52,395 nt of DNA from Fulvimarina sp. (GCA_002700095.1 PACL01000080.1:46095-98489), one strand, 5' to 3'; positions 8,222 through 17,645 are shown, numbered from the stretch's first letter. Program-made: numbers and translations. Notes: generated from the letters alone by a model not told the origin.

Positions 8222-9124
8222 ATGGCGGCGACCACCCAGGTCGATCTCGCAGAAGAGCCGCAAGAGGCCGTCGCGAACAACCCGTCCGGGGCCGACACCG
8301 CCGCGCGGCCCGAGGACCACGACGGGGGCAGCTCTCTCGTCTATCGCCAGAGGTTCGCCACGCGGCTCACGCACTGGATCTGGGCCGTCTGCCTGTTCTT
8401 CATGCTGTTGTCCGGCCTGCAGATCTTCATGGCGCGGCCCGACCTCTACATCGGCCAGCAGTCCGGATTCGGCTTCGACAACACCATCCTGTCGATCGGC
8501 GCCCGCCAGGTCGGCGGCGAGGCCCGCGGCGTGACCACGGTCTTCGGCCATGCCTTCGACACGACCGGCTGGCTCGGCCTCGTTCCCCAGGGAGGCCAAC
8601 TGGCCGCGAAAACCTTTCCCGGCTGGCTGACGATCCCCGGCTACCGCGACCTTGCGACCGGCCGCGTCGTCCACTTCTTCTTCGCCTGGGTGCTCGTCGC
8701 GACGCTTTTCGTCTGGCTGCTCGCCAGCCTCCTCAACGGCCATCTGCGCGAGCTGGTCCCGACGCCCGGCGATCTGAAGAGGCTGCCCCGCGACGTCGCC
8801 GAACATCTGCGCCTGCGCTTCCATCATGGCCGCAGCTACAACGTCCTGCAGAAGCTCTCCTATGCGGCGGTCCTGTTCATCGCCCTGCCGCTGACCGTCC
8901 TCACCGGCCTCACCATGTCGCCGGGGGTCGTTGCGGATCTGCCGTTCCTGCTCGACCTCTTCGGCGGCCGGCAGACGGCGCGCACGATCCACTTCGCCCT
9001 CATGCTGGCGCTCGTCCTGTTCTTCGTCGTCCATGTCCTGATGGTGGTCCTCGCCGGGCCCATCAACGAGCTGCGCTCGATGATCACCGGCTGGTACCGC
9101 ACCCAACCGGAGAAGCGCCGATGA
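8222..9124 (+). CDS. Cytochrome b561-type membrane subunit for the adjoining molybdoenzyme
   Basis: A 300-residue integral membrane protein of the b-type cytochrome family that pairs with periplasmic oxidoreductases. An N-terminal soluble stretch of about 45 residues precedes the first helix. Histidines that could ligate heme occur in LTHWIWAVC, GRVVHFFFAWV, KLSYAAVLFIALPLTV and TIHFALMLALVLFFVVHVL. A long loop of about 80 residues lies between helices one and two. The GGAGG Shine-Dalgarno seven bases upstream supports ATG 8222. Its stop overlaps the molybdoenzyme start (ATGA), so the two are almost certainly co-translated and should pass electrons between the membrane and the periplasmic molybdenum centre. 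Confidence 0.88.
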   Translation: MAATTQVDLAEEPQEAVANNPSGADTAARPEDHDGGSSLVYRQRFATRLTHWIWAVCLFFMLLSGLQIFMARPDLYIGQQSGFGFDNTILSIGARQVGGEARGVTTVFGHAFDTTGWLGLVPQGGQLAAKTFPGWLTIPGYRDLATGRVVHFFFAWVLVATLFVWLLASLLNGHLRELVPTPGDLKRLPRDVAEHLRLRFHHGRSYNVLQKLSYAAVLFIALPLTVLTGLTMSPGVVADLPFLLDLFGGRQTARTIHFALMLALVLFFVVHVLMVVLAGPINELRSMITGWYRTQPEKRR

Positions 9125-9903
9125 CCCGCCTCACTCTCTCGCGCCGGCGGTTCCTCACCGGCGCCACCGTCGCCGCGACGGCGCCGCTCGCCGGCTGCTT
9201 CGATTCCCTTGGCGATCGCCAGTCGGCCGTCCGCGGCGTCCTCGAGACCGCCAATTCCCTGACCTACCGGGTCCAGCGCATGCTTCTGTCCAGCGACGAC
9301 CTCGCCCGCGAATATGTCGAGAGCGAGATCCGCCAGCCGCAGCGGCCGAACGGCACCACCAGCCCCCGCGACGCCGCCTACCAGGATCTGGCGGCCTCGG
9401 ACTTCCGCGGCTATCGCCTGACGATCGGCGGCCTCGTCGAGATGCCGCGGGAGTTCGGCCTCGACGAGATCCGCGCCATGCCGTCCAGGACCCAGATCAC
9501 CCGCCACGACTGCGTCGAAGGCTGGAGTTGCATCGCCAAATGGACGGGCGTGCCGCTTGCCTTGGTGCTCGATCAGGCGAAGGTGCAGCCCGAGGCCCGC
9601 TTCGTTGTCTTCGAATGCTTCGACACGATGGAAACCGGCTTTACCGGACCGATCCGCTACTATGAATCGATCGATCTGCGCGACGCCCGGCACCCCCAGA
9701 CCATCCTCGCCTACGGCCTGAATGGACAGGCCCTACCGGTTGCGAACGGGGCGCCGCTGCGGGTCAGGATCGAGCGACAACTGGGATACAAAATGGCGAA
9801 ATATATCCGCTCGATTACTCTGGCGAGCGACATAGCCGCCTTTGGCGAGGGAAATGGCGGATACTGGGAAGATCGCGGATATGAGTGGTTTGCCGGGATA
9901 TGA
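9121..9903 (+). CDS. Tat-exported molybdopterin-dependent oxidoreductase, SUOX/YedY-like
   Basis: A 260-residue protein of the sulfite-oxidase/MsrP (YedY) molybdopterin-binding fold. The N-terminus carries a twin-arginine signal (SRRRFLTG) followed by a lipobox-like LAGC at about residues 17-20, so it may be exported folded and then lipidated. RHDCVEGWSCIAKW contains the cysteine expected to ligate molybdenum. FECFDTMETGFTGPIRYYESID, LAYGLNGQALPVANGAPLR and QLGYKMAKYI match the cofactor-binding loops. The overlap with the cytochrome b gene argues for a quinone-linked redox pair. The substrate is unknown. It is related to but distinct from MsrPQ, because the partner is a cytochrome b561-type protein rather than MsrQ. 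Confidence 0.88.
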   Translation: MTRLTLSRRRFLTGATVAATAPLAGCFDSLGDRQSAVRGVLETANSLTYRVQRMLLSSDDLAREYVESEIRQPQRPNGTTSPRDAAYQDLAASDFRGYRLTIGGLVEMPREFGLDEIRAMPSRTQITRHDCVEGWSCIAKWTGVPLALVLDQAKVQPEARFVVFECFDTMETGFTGPIRYYESIDLRDARHPQTILAYGLNGQALPVANGAPLRVRIERQLGYKMAKYIRSITLASDIAAFGEGNGGYWEDRGYEWFAGI

Positions 9904-10025
9904 CCCTGAGTTCGCTGAATCTCATCACGATATATTGCTGATTTAACGAAAGTGGAACCTTGGGTTAAGTAATTTTTATGGAACGTCTGCTTTGCTGATG
10001 GGAACGAAGTGGGAGATCGTTTCGG

Positions 10026-10997
10026 ATGAAGGCGACGAAACAGCACCGGGACTTCGCGATCCGTCTCATGGAGCATCTGGTCGTGCCGACCTTCGTCTTG
10101 GACGAGACGGGGCACGTCCTGATCTGGAACCGATCCTGCGAGCGGCTCACGGGGATCGAGGCCCGCGACGTGATCGGCACCAAGAACCACTGGAAGGGCT
10201 TCTACACCGAAGAACGTGCCTGTCTGGCGGATCTGGTGATCCGCAACGCCGCTGCCGAAATCCCGGACCTCTACATGGTCGACTGCTCGACCGAGCCCGA
10301 TCGGGGCATCTATTCGGCGGAGAACTGGTGCCATCTGCCCACTGCCGGAGGCCTCCGCTATCTCGCCATCGATGCCGGTCCGATCCACGACGAGGGCGGC
10401 CGGCTGATCGCGGTGGTCGAGACGCTGCGCGACATCACGGTGCAGAAAGAGGCGCAGGACAAGCTGGAGGTCCTCGCACGGCAGGACTCGCTGACGGGAA
10501 TTCCCAACCGCCGGCTGTTCGACGAATATCTCGTCGGCGAGTGGCGGATCGCCACCGCGACCGACCGGCACCTCGCTTTGCTGATGATCGATATCGACCA
10601 CTTCAAGGCGTATAACGACACGCTCGGCCATCTGGCCGGGGACGTCTGCCTCCAGCAGATCGCCCGGATCGTGTCCGCCGAAACCCGGCGCGACTGCGAC
10701 GTCTGCGCCCGGTACGGCGGGGAGGAATTCGCGGTGATCCTGCCGCGAACCGATCTATCGGGCGCGCTCATCGTCGCCCGCCGCATCGCCAAGGCGGTGG
10801 CCAAGGCCAGGATCCGCAATCCGGGGATGGGCAAGGACGCCAACCTCACGCTCAGCATCGGCGTCGCCGCCTATGACAAGCAATGCCGCCCGGAGACACC
10901 CATCGAGCTTCTGGCAGCCGCCGACGCCGCGCTCTACGCCGCCAAGGACGGTGGACGGGCGCGGGTCCACGCCTGGCGGGAGAAACTGGCGGCTTAA
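10026..10997 (+). CDS. PAS-GGEEF diguanylate cyclase
   Basis: Probably makes cyclic di-GMP from two GTP. The 323 residues have a PAS sensor domain (about 10-140: VPTFVLDETGHVLIWNR and the PAC-like AVVETLRDITVQKEAQ), then a GGDEF domain. LTGIPNRR and LMIDIDHFKAYND contribute the metal and GTP site, the signature is GGEEF at 231-235, and the inhibitory RxxD site is intact at 222-225. No transmembrane helix is seen, so it is cytoplasmic; cysteines in ERACLADL and NWCHLP lie in or near the sensor. The preceding 122 bases are notably AT-rich and probably hold the promoter. Neighbouring genes do not reveal the signal. Confidence 0.93.
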   Translation: MKATKQHRDFAIRLMEHLVVPTFVLDETGHVLIWNRSCERLTGIEARDVIGTKNHWKGFYTEERACLADLVIRNAAAEIPDLYMVDCSTEPDRGIYSAENWCHLPTAGGLRYLAIDAGPIHDEGGRLIAVVETLRDITVQKEAQDKLEVLARQDSLTGIPNRRLFDEYLVGEWRIATATDRHLALLMIDIDHFKAYNDTLGHLAGDVCLQQIARIVSAETRRDCDVCARYGGEEFAVILPRTDLSGALIVARRIAKAVAKARIRNPGMGKDANLTLSIGVAAYDKQCRPETPIELLAAADAALYAAKDGGRARVHAWREKLAA

Positions 10998-11064
10998 GGC
11001 ACGACATCCGACGCGCGCCTCCCCTCAACGTCAGGCGAGGCTTCGCACCACAGCCGCCCTCGCC

Positions 11065-11667
11065 TCACGACGTCGGAACGGCCTGCACCTGCGGCTCGGC
11101 CACGGGAGGGGCCGCGGGCGTGCTTCCCATGGCGGACGTCTTCGCCGGCCTCGCGGCAGGCTGCGGCTTCACCGCCGGCACGTGGCCCGGCGGCCCATAG
11201 ATCTTCCGCTCGAGATCGACGCTGTAGCCCTCGATGAGCCGCTGGTCGACGAGCGCCTTCTCCTGCATCAGCGAGATCGCCGCGCCCACGATCCCATTGA
11301 TCGCCGCATCCTGCATCTGGACGACGACCAGCGTCTTCAGCGGATTGCCGGCGAGATCGGCGATCGTGACTTCGGTGCCGAGAGAGTTCGCGCTGCCGAC
11401 CAGAGCGGACAAGACGGCATTCTTGTAGGTAACGTTCTGGATCTCGATGTTCACCGTCGACGGCTTGCCGGACGGGTCCTTGCCGACGATCGTCTCGCTG
11501 ACCGCCGCCTGCAGCCGCGGACCGATCTCGGTCTCGCTCTGGACCGTCGGCGCGGTGGTCACCGTCACGCGCTGGATGTTCAGAGGTCCCGTCTCGTCGA
11601 CGATCGGCTTTGCGCAGCCGGCCAAAAGAACCATGGCAGCGATGGCGCAATATTTGAATGAACCCAT
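11065..11667 (-). CDS. Putative outer-membrane lipoprotein
   Basis: A 200-residue secreted protein with a lipoprotein signal: a short basic start, the hydrophobic run YCAIAAMVLLAG and lipobox LAGC, so Cys18 would be lipidated. The next residues are Ala-Lys, which does not suggest inner-membrane retention. The mature part is predicted mixed alpha/beta up to about residue 150 (NIQRVTVTTAP, AAVSETIVGKDPSG). It ends in a proline/alanine-rich tail that is probably disordered. I do not recognise a characterised family. It converges with the diguanylate cyclase gene. Similar lipoproteins occur in rhizobia, from memory. Confidence 0.75.
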   Translation of the reverse strand: MGSFKYCAIAAMVLLAGCAKPIVDETGPLNIQRVTVTTAPTVQSETEIGPRLQAAVSETIVGKDPSGKPSTVNIEIQNVTYKNAVLSALVGSANSLGTEVTIADLAGNPLKTLVVVQMQDAAINGIVGAAISLMQEKALVDQRLIEGYSVDLERKIYGPPGHVPAVKPQPAARPAKTSAMGSTPAAPPVAEPQVQAVPTS

Positions 11668-11864
11668 TTCGGCACTGTCCCCAGAAGACTTGCATGATGC
11701 AGTCCTGCGTAGGGGGAGAAAGCGGCTTACAGCAATGCGGCAAGCCGGGAAATTTAAGAACTTCTTGCGCTGACGCGAAGATCGGCGAGCTTTCGACAGT
11801 CACCGCGTGGTTTTCGCAACAGCTTGGCGTTGCAGGACCTGGCGGCGATCGAATCGGCCGCGCC

Positions 11865-12614
11865 TCAGCTCCGCTCCGTCACCGGCGAATGCGCCGCCAG
11901 CACTAGCGCCGCCGCCTGCATTTCCTGCCGGCGCCTTTCGCGCAGCGCCATCGCCTCGTCGTCGGCGCCCCACTGCTCGATGTTCCAGTCCTCCTCGAGA
12001 CTGGCGAGCGCCCAGGCCTCCTCGGTGGCCAGCCGGCCATGGGCGACGGCCAGCGCCAGCAGCGTCGAGCCGGTAAGGGTGGTGACCTGGTGGAGCGCGG
12101 CCACGCCGAAGCCTTCGTCGAAGCGCTCCAGATGCGCCTTCACCGCGGCAACCGACGGCTCCGGCTGGGCGACATGCATCACCCCCTCGGCGAGCAGGAA
12201 CCGCGCCCCGAGACGCTCCTCCGCCCAGGCGAGGATCGGATCCCATTGTTCGCGCTGGCGCGTCACCAGCCGCTCCGGCGCGTCCGCGCGGTAGAACAGC
12301 ATGTCGGTCTCGGCGAACCGACCGATCTCGGCCCGCACCGGACCGGGATCCGCGAGGATGGCGTCGAGGATGGTGTTGACGAGCCGGGTCACCGGCATCG
12401 TCGCGGGATCGATGCGCTCGCCTTGCCCGTCCCATTCCCTCGCGATCGCCTCGGCGACGTCCCTCGCCGGCACCGCCAGCGACCGGCGCGCCGGCGTCTT
12501 TACCGGCCGCCCGTCGAGCATGACGGCGTGGCCGGCCGTGGTCTCGGCGACGGCGACCTCGCAGTAGAATCGCTTCGGCAGTTCCGGGCGGGCAAAAGGC
12601 TGGTTGTTCGACAT
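11865..12614 (-). CDS. ATP12 family F1-ATPase assembly chaperone
   Basis: The ATP12 family binds the alpha subunit during F1-ATPase assembly in mitochondria, and alphaproteobacteria retain a homologue. The 249 residues include PKRFYCEVAVAE near the start, the conserved LDGRPVKTPARRSLAVPA (32-49), AIAREWDGQGERIDPATMP, LVNTILD and the C-terminal WNIEQWGADDEA motif. All are typical of the family. It is last in a minus-strand row with a HAD phosphatase and an RluC-type synthase, an arrangement I recall as common in alphaproteobacteria. The 79-base gap to the HAD gene may hold its own start signal. Direct evidence for a bacterial role is thin. Confidence 0.92.
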   Translation of the reverse strand: MSNNQPFARPELPKRFYCEVAVAETTAGHAVMLDGRPVKTPARRSLAVPARDVAEAIAREWDGQGERIDPATMPVTRLVNTILDAILADPGPVRAEIGRFAETDMLFYRADAPERLVTRQREQWDPILAWAEERLGARFLLAEGVMHVAQPEPSVAAVKAHLERFDEGFGVAALHQVTTLTGSTLLALAVAHGRLATEEAWALASLEEDWNIEQWGADDEAMALRERRRQEMQAAALVLAAHSPVTERS

Positions 12615-12693
12615 GAGAAGAGCCTCTTTCGAAGAGATCCGGGACAGGCGGCTCAGTCGGCGGCCGGTTCCTTTCCGATCGGCGTTGAAGCGG

Positions 12694-13359
12694 TCAGGCG
12701 GCGAGGAACCGATCGATCGAGCGCGCCAGGGACGAAACGTCGGACACGATCTCGTCGGCCCCCGCGCCGCGCATCAGCGCCACCGAATGGCTGCCCCAGT
12801 CGACGCCGATCGCCCGCGCGCCCGCCGCCTTCGCCATCTCCATGTCGAAGGTGGTGTCGCCGACGACGACCGCGTGCCCGGCCGGAATGCCGAACTCGCC
12901 GCAGCATTCGGTGACCATCGCCGGATGCGGCTTCGACGGGCAGTCGTCGGCGGTCCTGACCGCATGGAAACAGTCAGTCAGGCCATGATGCGCGGCCAGC
13001 GCCGCGACGCCTCGCCGGGACTTGCCGGTGACCATGCCGACGAAGACGGCGTCGCGTGATGCAAGCTCCCGCACCAGCTCGGCCATGCCCGGAAACAGCG
13101 CCTCGGTGAAATCCTCCCGCGCCCGCTCGGCGCGGTATTCGATCCGGTAGCCTTCCGCCACGGCCTGGACGCTCGCCTCGTCCAGCGACGGGCGCAGCGC
13201 ATGCACCGCCTTGTCGAGGGAGAGCCCGATGATCGCGCGGGTCGCCTCCGGCGCCGGCGGCTCCAGATCGAAGCGGCGGAAGGCCTGCTCCATGATCCTG
13301 CAGATCAGCCCGGCGCTGTCGGCGATCGTGCCGTCGCAGTCGAAGAGTACGGCCTTCAT
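12694..13359 (-). CDS. HAD-superfamily phosphatase, phosphoglycolate-phosphatase-like
   Basis: A 221-residue haloacid dehalogenase phosphatase. Motif I is FDCDGTIADS (7-16) with the nucleophilic aspartate, motif II is GMVTGKSRRG, motif III contains the lysine of SKPHP, and motif IV is VVGDTTFDMEMAKAAG. A helical cap lies between motifs I and II, as in phosphoglycolate phosphatase and pyrophosphatase PpaX relatives. The exact substrate cannot be assigned. It starts seven bases after the pseudouridine synthase stop, so the two are in one operon. A metabolite-repair role is possible. Confidence 0.9.
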   Translation of the reverse strand: MKAVLFDCDGTIADSAGLICRIMEQAFRRFDLEPPAPEATRAIIGLSLDKAVHALRPSLDEASVQAVAEGYRIEYRAERAREDFTEALFPGMAELVRELASRDAVFVGMVTGKSRRGVAALAAHHGLTDCFHAVRTADDCPSKPHPAMVTECCGEFGIPAGHAVVVGDTTFDMEMAKAAGARAIGVDWGSHSVALMRGAGADEIVSDVSSLARSIDRFLAA

Positions 13360-13366
13360 GGCGGGC

Positions 13367-14374
13367 TCAGTCCCCGAGCTGGGCTTCGTCGAAGCCGAAC
13401 AGGTTGAAGGTCTGCACCATGTGCGGCGGCAGCGGCGCGACCTGGTCGATCACCCCGCCGGACGGATGCGGGATGACGATCCGCCGCGCATGCAGGTGCA
13501 GCCGCTTCTGGACGCCGCCGGGAAACTCCCAGTTGGTGTCGTGCTCGAAATATTTCGGGTCGCCGAGGATCGGATGGCCGATATGGGCGGCATGGACGCG
13601 CAGCTGGTGGGTGCGGCCGGTATGGGGCTGCATCTCCAGCCAGGCGAAGTTCTGCGCCAGCTGGTCGATCACCCGGTAGTGGCTGAGCGCATGGTCGGCC
13701 CCGTCGTCGCCATGTTTGCCGACGCGCATGCGGTCGCCGTCCGGCGTCTGCTCCTTGACGAGATAGGTCGAGATCCGCCCGTCATGGGGCACCGGAACGC
13801 CCTTGACGATGGCCCAGTAGTGCTTCTGCGTGTCGCGCTCGCGGAACGCCTTGGTGAGCGATATCGCGGCGCCCCGGGTGCGCGCCACCACCAGGATGCC
13901 GGTGGTGTCGCGGTCGATGCGGTGGACGAGGCGGGGCTTCTCGCCCTTCTTGTTGCGCCAGGCCTCGAGCATCTGGTCCATGTGCCGCACGATGCCGGAG
14001 CCGCCCTGCACCGCGAGGCCTGCGGGCTTGTTGAACACGAAGACCTTGTCGTCCTCGTAGATCAGCATCTTCGACAGGACGTCGGCGTCCTCCCGGTGCT
14101 TCATCGTGTTGGCGGTGAGCGGCCGCGTGTCGAGGCTCTTGGCGTCGCTTCCGACCGGCGGGATGCGGATCATCTGGCCGGGCTCGACGCGGGTGTCGGA
14201 TTTCGCCCGGCCGCCGTCGACGCGAATCTGCCCCGAGCGCAGGAGCTTCTGCAGGTGGCCGAAGCCGAGGCCCGGATAGTGAAGCTTGAACCAGCGGTCG
14301 AGCCGCAGCCCCGCCTCGTCCGCCTCCACCCGTTTCTGCTCGACCGTCGCCATGTTCTTGCACGCCTCGTTCAT
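13367..14374 (-). CDS. RluC/RluD-family pseudouridine synthase
   Basis: Isomerises uridines to pseudouridine in 23S rRNA. The 335-residue protein has an N-terminal S4-like RNA-binding domain (GLRLDRWFKLHYPGLGFGHLQ, IRVDGGRAK), followed by the catalytic domain. There HRIDRDTTGILVVAR carries the catalytic aspartate, with PHTGRTHQLRVHAAHIGHPI and GDPKYF further on. The KPAGLAVQGG motif is typical of RluC. The start could be ATG 14374 or ATG 14353 (seven residues shorter); upstream signals do not decide. It heads the unit leading to the HAD phosphatase and ATP12 genes. RluC rather than RluD is my preference, from the QGG segment and the context. Confidence 0.9.
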   Translation of the reverse strand: MNEACKNMATVEQKRVEADEAGLRLDRWFKLHYPGLGFGHLQKLLRSGQIRVDGGRAKSDTRVEPGQMIRIPPVGSDAKSLDTRPLTANTMKHREDADVLSKMLIYEDDKVFVFNKPAGLAVQGGSGIVRHMDQMLEAWRNKKGEKPRLVHRIDRDTTGILVVARTRGAAISLTKAFRERDTQKHYWAIVKGVPVPHDGRISTYLVKEQTPDGDRMRVGKHGDDGADHALSHYRVIDQLAQNFAWLEMQPHTGRTHQLRVHAAHIGHPILGDPKYFEHDTNWEFPGGVQKRLHLHARRIVIPHPSGGVIDQVAPLPPHMVQTFNLFGFDEAQLGD

Positions 14375-14523
14375 CCGGCCGGGTTCAAGCCGACACGCAT
14401 TCCGCGCGGCCCTTCTCCGGTCCTCAAGCCCGTCTCCTACTGAAAGCCGGGCCGATGGGCAATGAATGGCGGTGAATTGGCGCGATTTGGCGGTGTCCGG
14501 AAGCGGTGTGGCAGGTCCAGACG

Positions 14524-14550
14524 CAGAAAGGGCGCCGTCGCCGGCGCCCC
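14524..14550 (-). terminator. Terminator of the pnt operon
   Basis: A perfect seven-base stem, GGGCGCC (14530-14536) with GGCGCCC (14543-14549), and a six-base loop. Read on the minus strand it is followed by TTTCT. It lies 27 bases past the pntB stop codon. Confidence 0.75.
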
Positions 14551-14576
14551 GTCCGTCTCGTCGTGTTCCGTCTCGT

Positions 14577-15977
14577 TCAGCGATCGAGCGCCTTGACGAT
14601 GTCCTCGACCATCTTCTTCGCGTCGGCCAGGAGCATCATCGTGTTGTCCTTGTAGAACAAGGTGTTGTCGATGCCCGCATAGCCTGAGGCGAGCGACCGC
14701 TTGACGAACAGGCAGGTCTGCGCCTGGTCGACATTGAGGATCGGCATGCCGTAGATCGGCGAGGTCTTGTCGTCGCGGGCCGCCGGATTGGTCACGTCGT
14801 TGGCGCCGATGACGAAGGCGACGTCGGACTGGGCGAATTCCGAGTTGATGTCGTCGAGTTCGAAGACGTCGTCATAGGGAACGTTAGCCTCGGCGAGCAG
14901 AACGTTCATGTGCCCCGGCATGCGGCCGGCCACCGGATGGATGGCGTATTTCACCGCGACGCCCTCCTCCTTCAGCTTGTCGGCCATCTCGCGCAGCGCA
15001 TGTTGGGCCTGAGCGACCGCCATGCCGTAGCCCGGCACGATGATGACCTTGGAGGCGTTCTTCATGAGATACGCCGCGTCGTCGGCCGAGCCCTGCTTGA
15101 TCGTCCGGTCGCCCATGTCCTGCGCCCCGGCGGGACCGCTGTCACCGCCGAATCCCCCGAGGATCACCGAAATGAAGGACCGGTTCATGCCCTTGCACAT
15201 GATGTAGGAGAGGATCGCGCCCGACGAGCCGACCAGCGCACCGGTGATGATCAGCGCCAGATTCTGCAGCGTGAAGCCGATGCCCGCCGCAGCCCAGCCG
15301 GAATAGGAGTTCAGCATCGACACGACGACGGGCATGTCCGCCCCGCCGATGGGGACGATCAAGAGGACGCCGAGGGCGAGCGAGACGAGGACGATCAGCC
15401 AGAAGACCAGGTGGCTCTCGGTGATCGCGAACCAGACCACCAGCACCACGAGCAGGATGCCCAGCGCGATGTTGATGGCGTGGCGGGACGGCAGCATGAT
15501 CGGCTTGCCGCTCATCCGCCCGTCGAGCTTCAGGAAGGCGATGACCGAACCGGTGAAGGTGATCGCGCCGATGGCGACGCCGATCGACATTTCCACCAGC
15601 GCCTGGCCATGGATCGCGCCGACGGCGCCGATGCCCATGGATTCCGGCGCATAGAGCGCGGCGGCTGCGACCATCACGGCAGCGAGGCCGACGAGGGAGT
15701 GGAAGGCGGCGACGAGCTGCGGCATCGCGGTCATGGCGATGCGCCGGGCGATGACCGCACCAGCGGTGCCGCCAATGGCGATGCCGACGACGATGAGGGC
15801 GAGCCCGCCGAAGGACGGGCCGGCGAGCAGCAGCGTGGTCAGGACGGCGATCGCCATGCCGACCATTCCCATGACGTTGCCCTGGCGGCTGGTCGTCGGA
15901 TGGGACAGGCCCCGGAGCGCCAGGATGAACAGGACGCCGGAGACGAGATAGAGGAATGCAGCGGTGGATTCGGACAT
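14577..15977 (-). CDS. pntB: NAD(P) transhydrogenase subunit beta
   Basis: Membrane and NADP(H)-binding subunit of the proton-translocating transhydrogenase, which makes NADPH from NADH using the proton gradient. The 466 residues start with about nine hydrophobic helices (residues 5-270). The NADP(H)-binding domain III follows, with VIIVPGYGMAVAQAQ, HPVAGRMPGHMNVLLAEANVPYD, VIGANDVTNPAA and the C-terminal FVKRSLASGYAGIDN. Length and all motifs are normal. It is the last gene of a pntAA-pntAB-pntB operon, 13 bases after pntAB, and is followed by a terminator. Confidence 0.97.
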   Translation of the reverse strand: MSESTAAFLYLVSGVLFILALRGLSHPTTSRQGNVMGMVGMAIAVLTTLLLAGPSFGGLALIVVGIAIGGTAGAVIARRIAMTAMPQLVAAFHSLVGLAAVMVAAAALYAPESMGIGAVGAIHGQALVEMSIGVAIGAITFTGSVIAFLKLDGRMSGKPIMLPSRHAINIALGILLVVLVVWFAITESHLVFWLIVLVSLALGVLLIVPIGGADMPVVVSMLNSYSGWAAAGIGFTLQNLALIITGALVGSSGAILSYIMCKGMNRSFISVILGGFGGDSGPAGAQDMGDRTIKQGSADDAAYLMKNASKVIIVPGYGMAVAQAQHALREMADKLKEEGVAVKYAIHPVAGRMPGHMNVLLAEANVPYDDVFELDDINSEFAQSDVAFVIGANDVTNPAARDDKTSPIYGMPILNVDQAQTCLFVKRSLASGYAGIDNTLFYKDNTMMLLADAKKMVEDIVKALDR

Positions 15978-15990
15978 GATCTCTACCGCC

Positions 15991-16413
15991 TCACTTCGTC
16001 TTTTTCTTGTACATCGCCAGCATGCGCTGGGTGACGAGGAAGCCGCCGAAGATGTTCACCGAGGCGAGGATCAGCGCGATGAAGCCGAAGGTGGTGGCCA
16101 GCCCCGAGGCCGAGAGGCCGACGGCGAGCAGCGCGCCGACGACGATCACCGAGGAGATCGCGTTGGTGACCGACATCAGCGGCGTGTGCAGGGCCGGCGT
16201 CACCGACCAGACGACGTAGTAGCCGACGAAGATCGCCAGGATGAAGATCGCGAAGTGAAAGACGAACGGGTCCGTCCCGGCGTGCCCGGCCACGGCCACG
16301 GCATCGCCCATCCCCTCGCCGATCATCCGCTCGACGCCGTGGCGCGCCTGATTGATCGCGGCGCCCGCCTCGTTGAGCCGTTGCAGCGTGTCCTGCGCAG
16401 TCTCGTTGCCCAT
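15991..16413 (-). CDS. pntAB: NAD(P) transhydrogenase subunit alpha, part 2
   Basis: Carries the first transmembrane helices of the transhydrogenase, which in enterobacteria are fused to PntA. The 140 residues have a soluble amphipathic start of about 45 residues, then three to four hydrophobic segments ([48 protein letters not shown]). The conserved [17 protein letters not shown] lies between the first two. It ends in a basic KKKTK. The start overlaps the pntAA stop by one base (TGATG), so translation is coupled. The split arrangement is the usual one in alphaproteobacteria. Confidence 0.95.
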   Translation of the reverse strand: MGNETAQDTLQRLNEAGAAINQARHGVERMIGEGMGDAVAVAGHAGTDPFVFHFAIFILAIFVGYYVVWSVTPALHTPLMSVTNAISSVIVVGALLAVGLSASGLATTFGFIALILASVNIFGGFLVTQRMLAMYKKKTK

Positions 16414-17645
16414 CAGTTGCCTCCCCCGGCTGCTCGTTCCTGTGCTCCGGCAGCGGCGTCCGGCGCGGCCTTGGCCTCTGCGCCACTCCCGGCGGCGTCA
16501 CCGGATGTGCCCTCGGCACCGGCGGGTGCAAATCTTGGATGCACCACCTTGCCGTCCCGGGTCAGCAGCGTCGCCTTGACCAACTCGTCCTCGAAGTCGA
16601 TCGCCAGCGCGCCGGTCTCCTTGTCGAGCATCGTCTCGAGAAAGGCCGACAGGTTCTTGGCATAGAGCAGCGAGGCACTGGCCGAGATCCGGCCCGAGAC
16701 GTTGGTGTAGCCGATGATCCGAGCCGGACCGGCCTCGACGATCTCGCCGGCTTTCGAGCCCTCGACATTGCCGCCGCGCTCGACCGCGAGGTCGACCAGC
16801 AGCGAGCCGGGGCGCATCGACGCCACCATGTCGGCGGAGACGAGGCGCGGCGCCGGACGGCCCGGGATCAGCGCCGTGGTGATGACGATGTCCTGCTTGG
16901 CGATGTGGGCGGCGACGAGCTCGGCCTGCTTGGCCTGATACTCCTTCGACATCTCCTTGGCGTAGCCGCCGGCGGTCTCGGCCGCCTTGAACTCGTCGTC
17001 CTCGACGGCGACGAACTTAGCGCCGAGGGATTCGACCTGTTCCTTGGTGGCCGGCCGCACGTCGGTCGCCGTCACCACCGCACCGAGGCGGCGGGCGGTG
17101 GCGATCGCCTGGAGGCCGGCGACGCCGACGCCCATGACGAAGACCCGGGCGGCGGGAACCGTGCCCGCCGCGGTCATCATCATCGGGAACGCCCGGTCGA
17201 ACTCGTGGGAGGCGTCGATCACCGCGCGGTAGCCGGCGAGATTGGCCTGGGAGGACAGGACGTCCATCACCTGCGCCCGGGTGATGCGCGGCATCAGCTC
17301 CATGGCGAAGGCGAGGATGCCGGCCTCGGCCATCCTGCCGAGCGCCACCTCCTCGCCATAAGGATCCATGATTGCAATGACGAGCGCGCCGGACCGGTAG
17401 GTCGAGATCTCCTCGTCGCCGGGTCGGCGCACTTTCAGGACGACGTCGGCCGACGCCGCGTCGGCCGCGCTGCCGATCGTCGCGCCGGCGGCCTCGAAGG
17501 CCGCGTCGGTGATCCGCGACGCGGCGCCCGCGCCGCTTTCCACGACGATCTCGGCACCCCGGCCGGTCAGTTTCTTGATGCTGTCCGGGGAGGCTGCGAC
17601 GCGCGTCTCGCCGTCTGCCCTCTCCTTCGGAATGAAGATCTTCAT
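16413..17645 (-). CDS. pntAA: NAD(P) transhydrogenase subunit alpha, part 1
   Basis: The NAD(H)-binding domain I of the proton-pumping transhydrogenase, related to alanine dehydrogenase. The 410 residues show the family start [20 protein letters not shown], the dinucleotide-binding [24 protein letters not shown] around residue 175, and [13 protein letters not shown]. They end in an Ala/Gly-rich tail of about 45 residues that probably tethers it to the membrane part. It precedes pntAB with a one-base overlap. A perfect six-base hairpin (17697-17712) lies between it and the cytochrome oxidase subunit IV gene 83 bases upstream, so a partial transcriptional break there is possible. Confidence 0.96.
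   Translation of the reverse strand: MKIFIPKERADGETRVAASPDSIKKLTGRGAEIVVESGAGAASRITDAAFEAAGATIGSAADAASADVVLKVRRPGDEEISTYRSGALVIAIMDPYGEEVALGRMAEAGILAFAMELMPRITRAQVMDVLSSQANLAGYRAVIDASHEFDRAFPMMMTAAGTVPAARVFVMGVGVAGLQAIATARRLGAVVTATDVRPATKEQVESLGAKFVAVEDDEFKAAETAGGYAKEMSKEYQAKQAELVAAHIAKQDIVITTALIPGRPAPRLVSADMVASMRPGSLLVDLAVERGGNVEGSKAGEIVEAGPARIIGYTNVSGRISASASLLYAKNLSAFLETMLDKETGALAIDFEDELVKATLLTRDGKVVHPRFAPAGAEGTSGDAAGSGAEAKAAPDAAAGAQERAAGGGN

Noticed and set aside
8164..9120. An in-frame N-terminal extension of the molybdoenzyme running through the cytochrome b gene
   Set aside because: The Tat signal starts at 9121; the upstream frame is a shadow of the cytochrome b gene.
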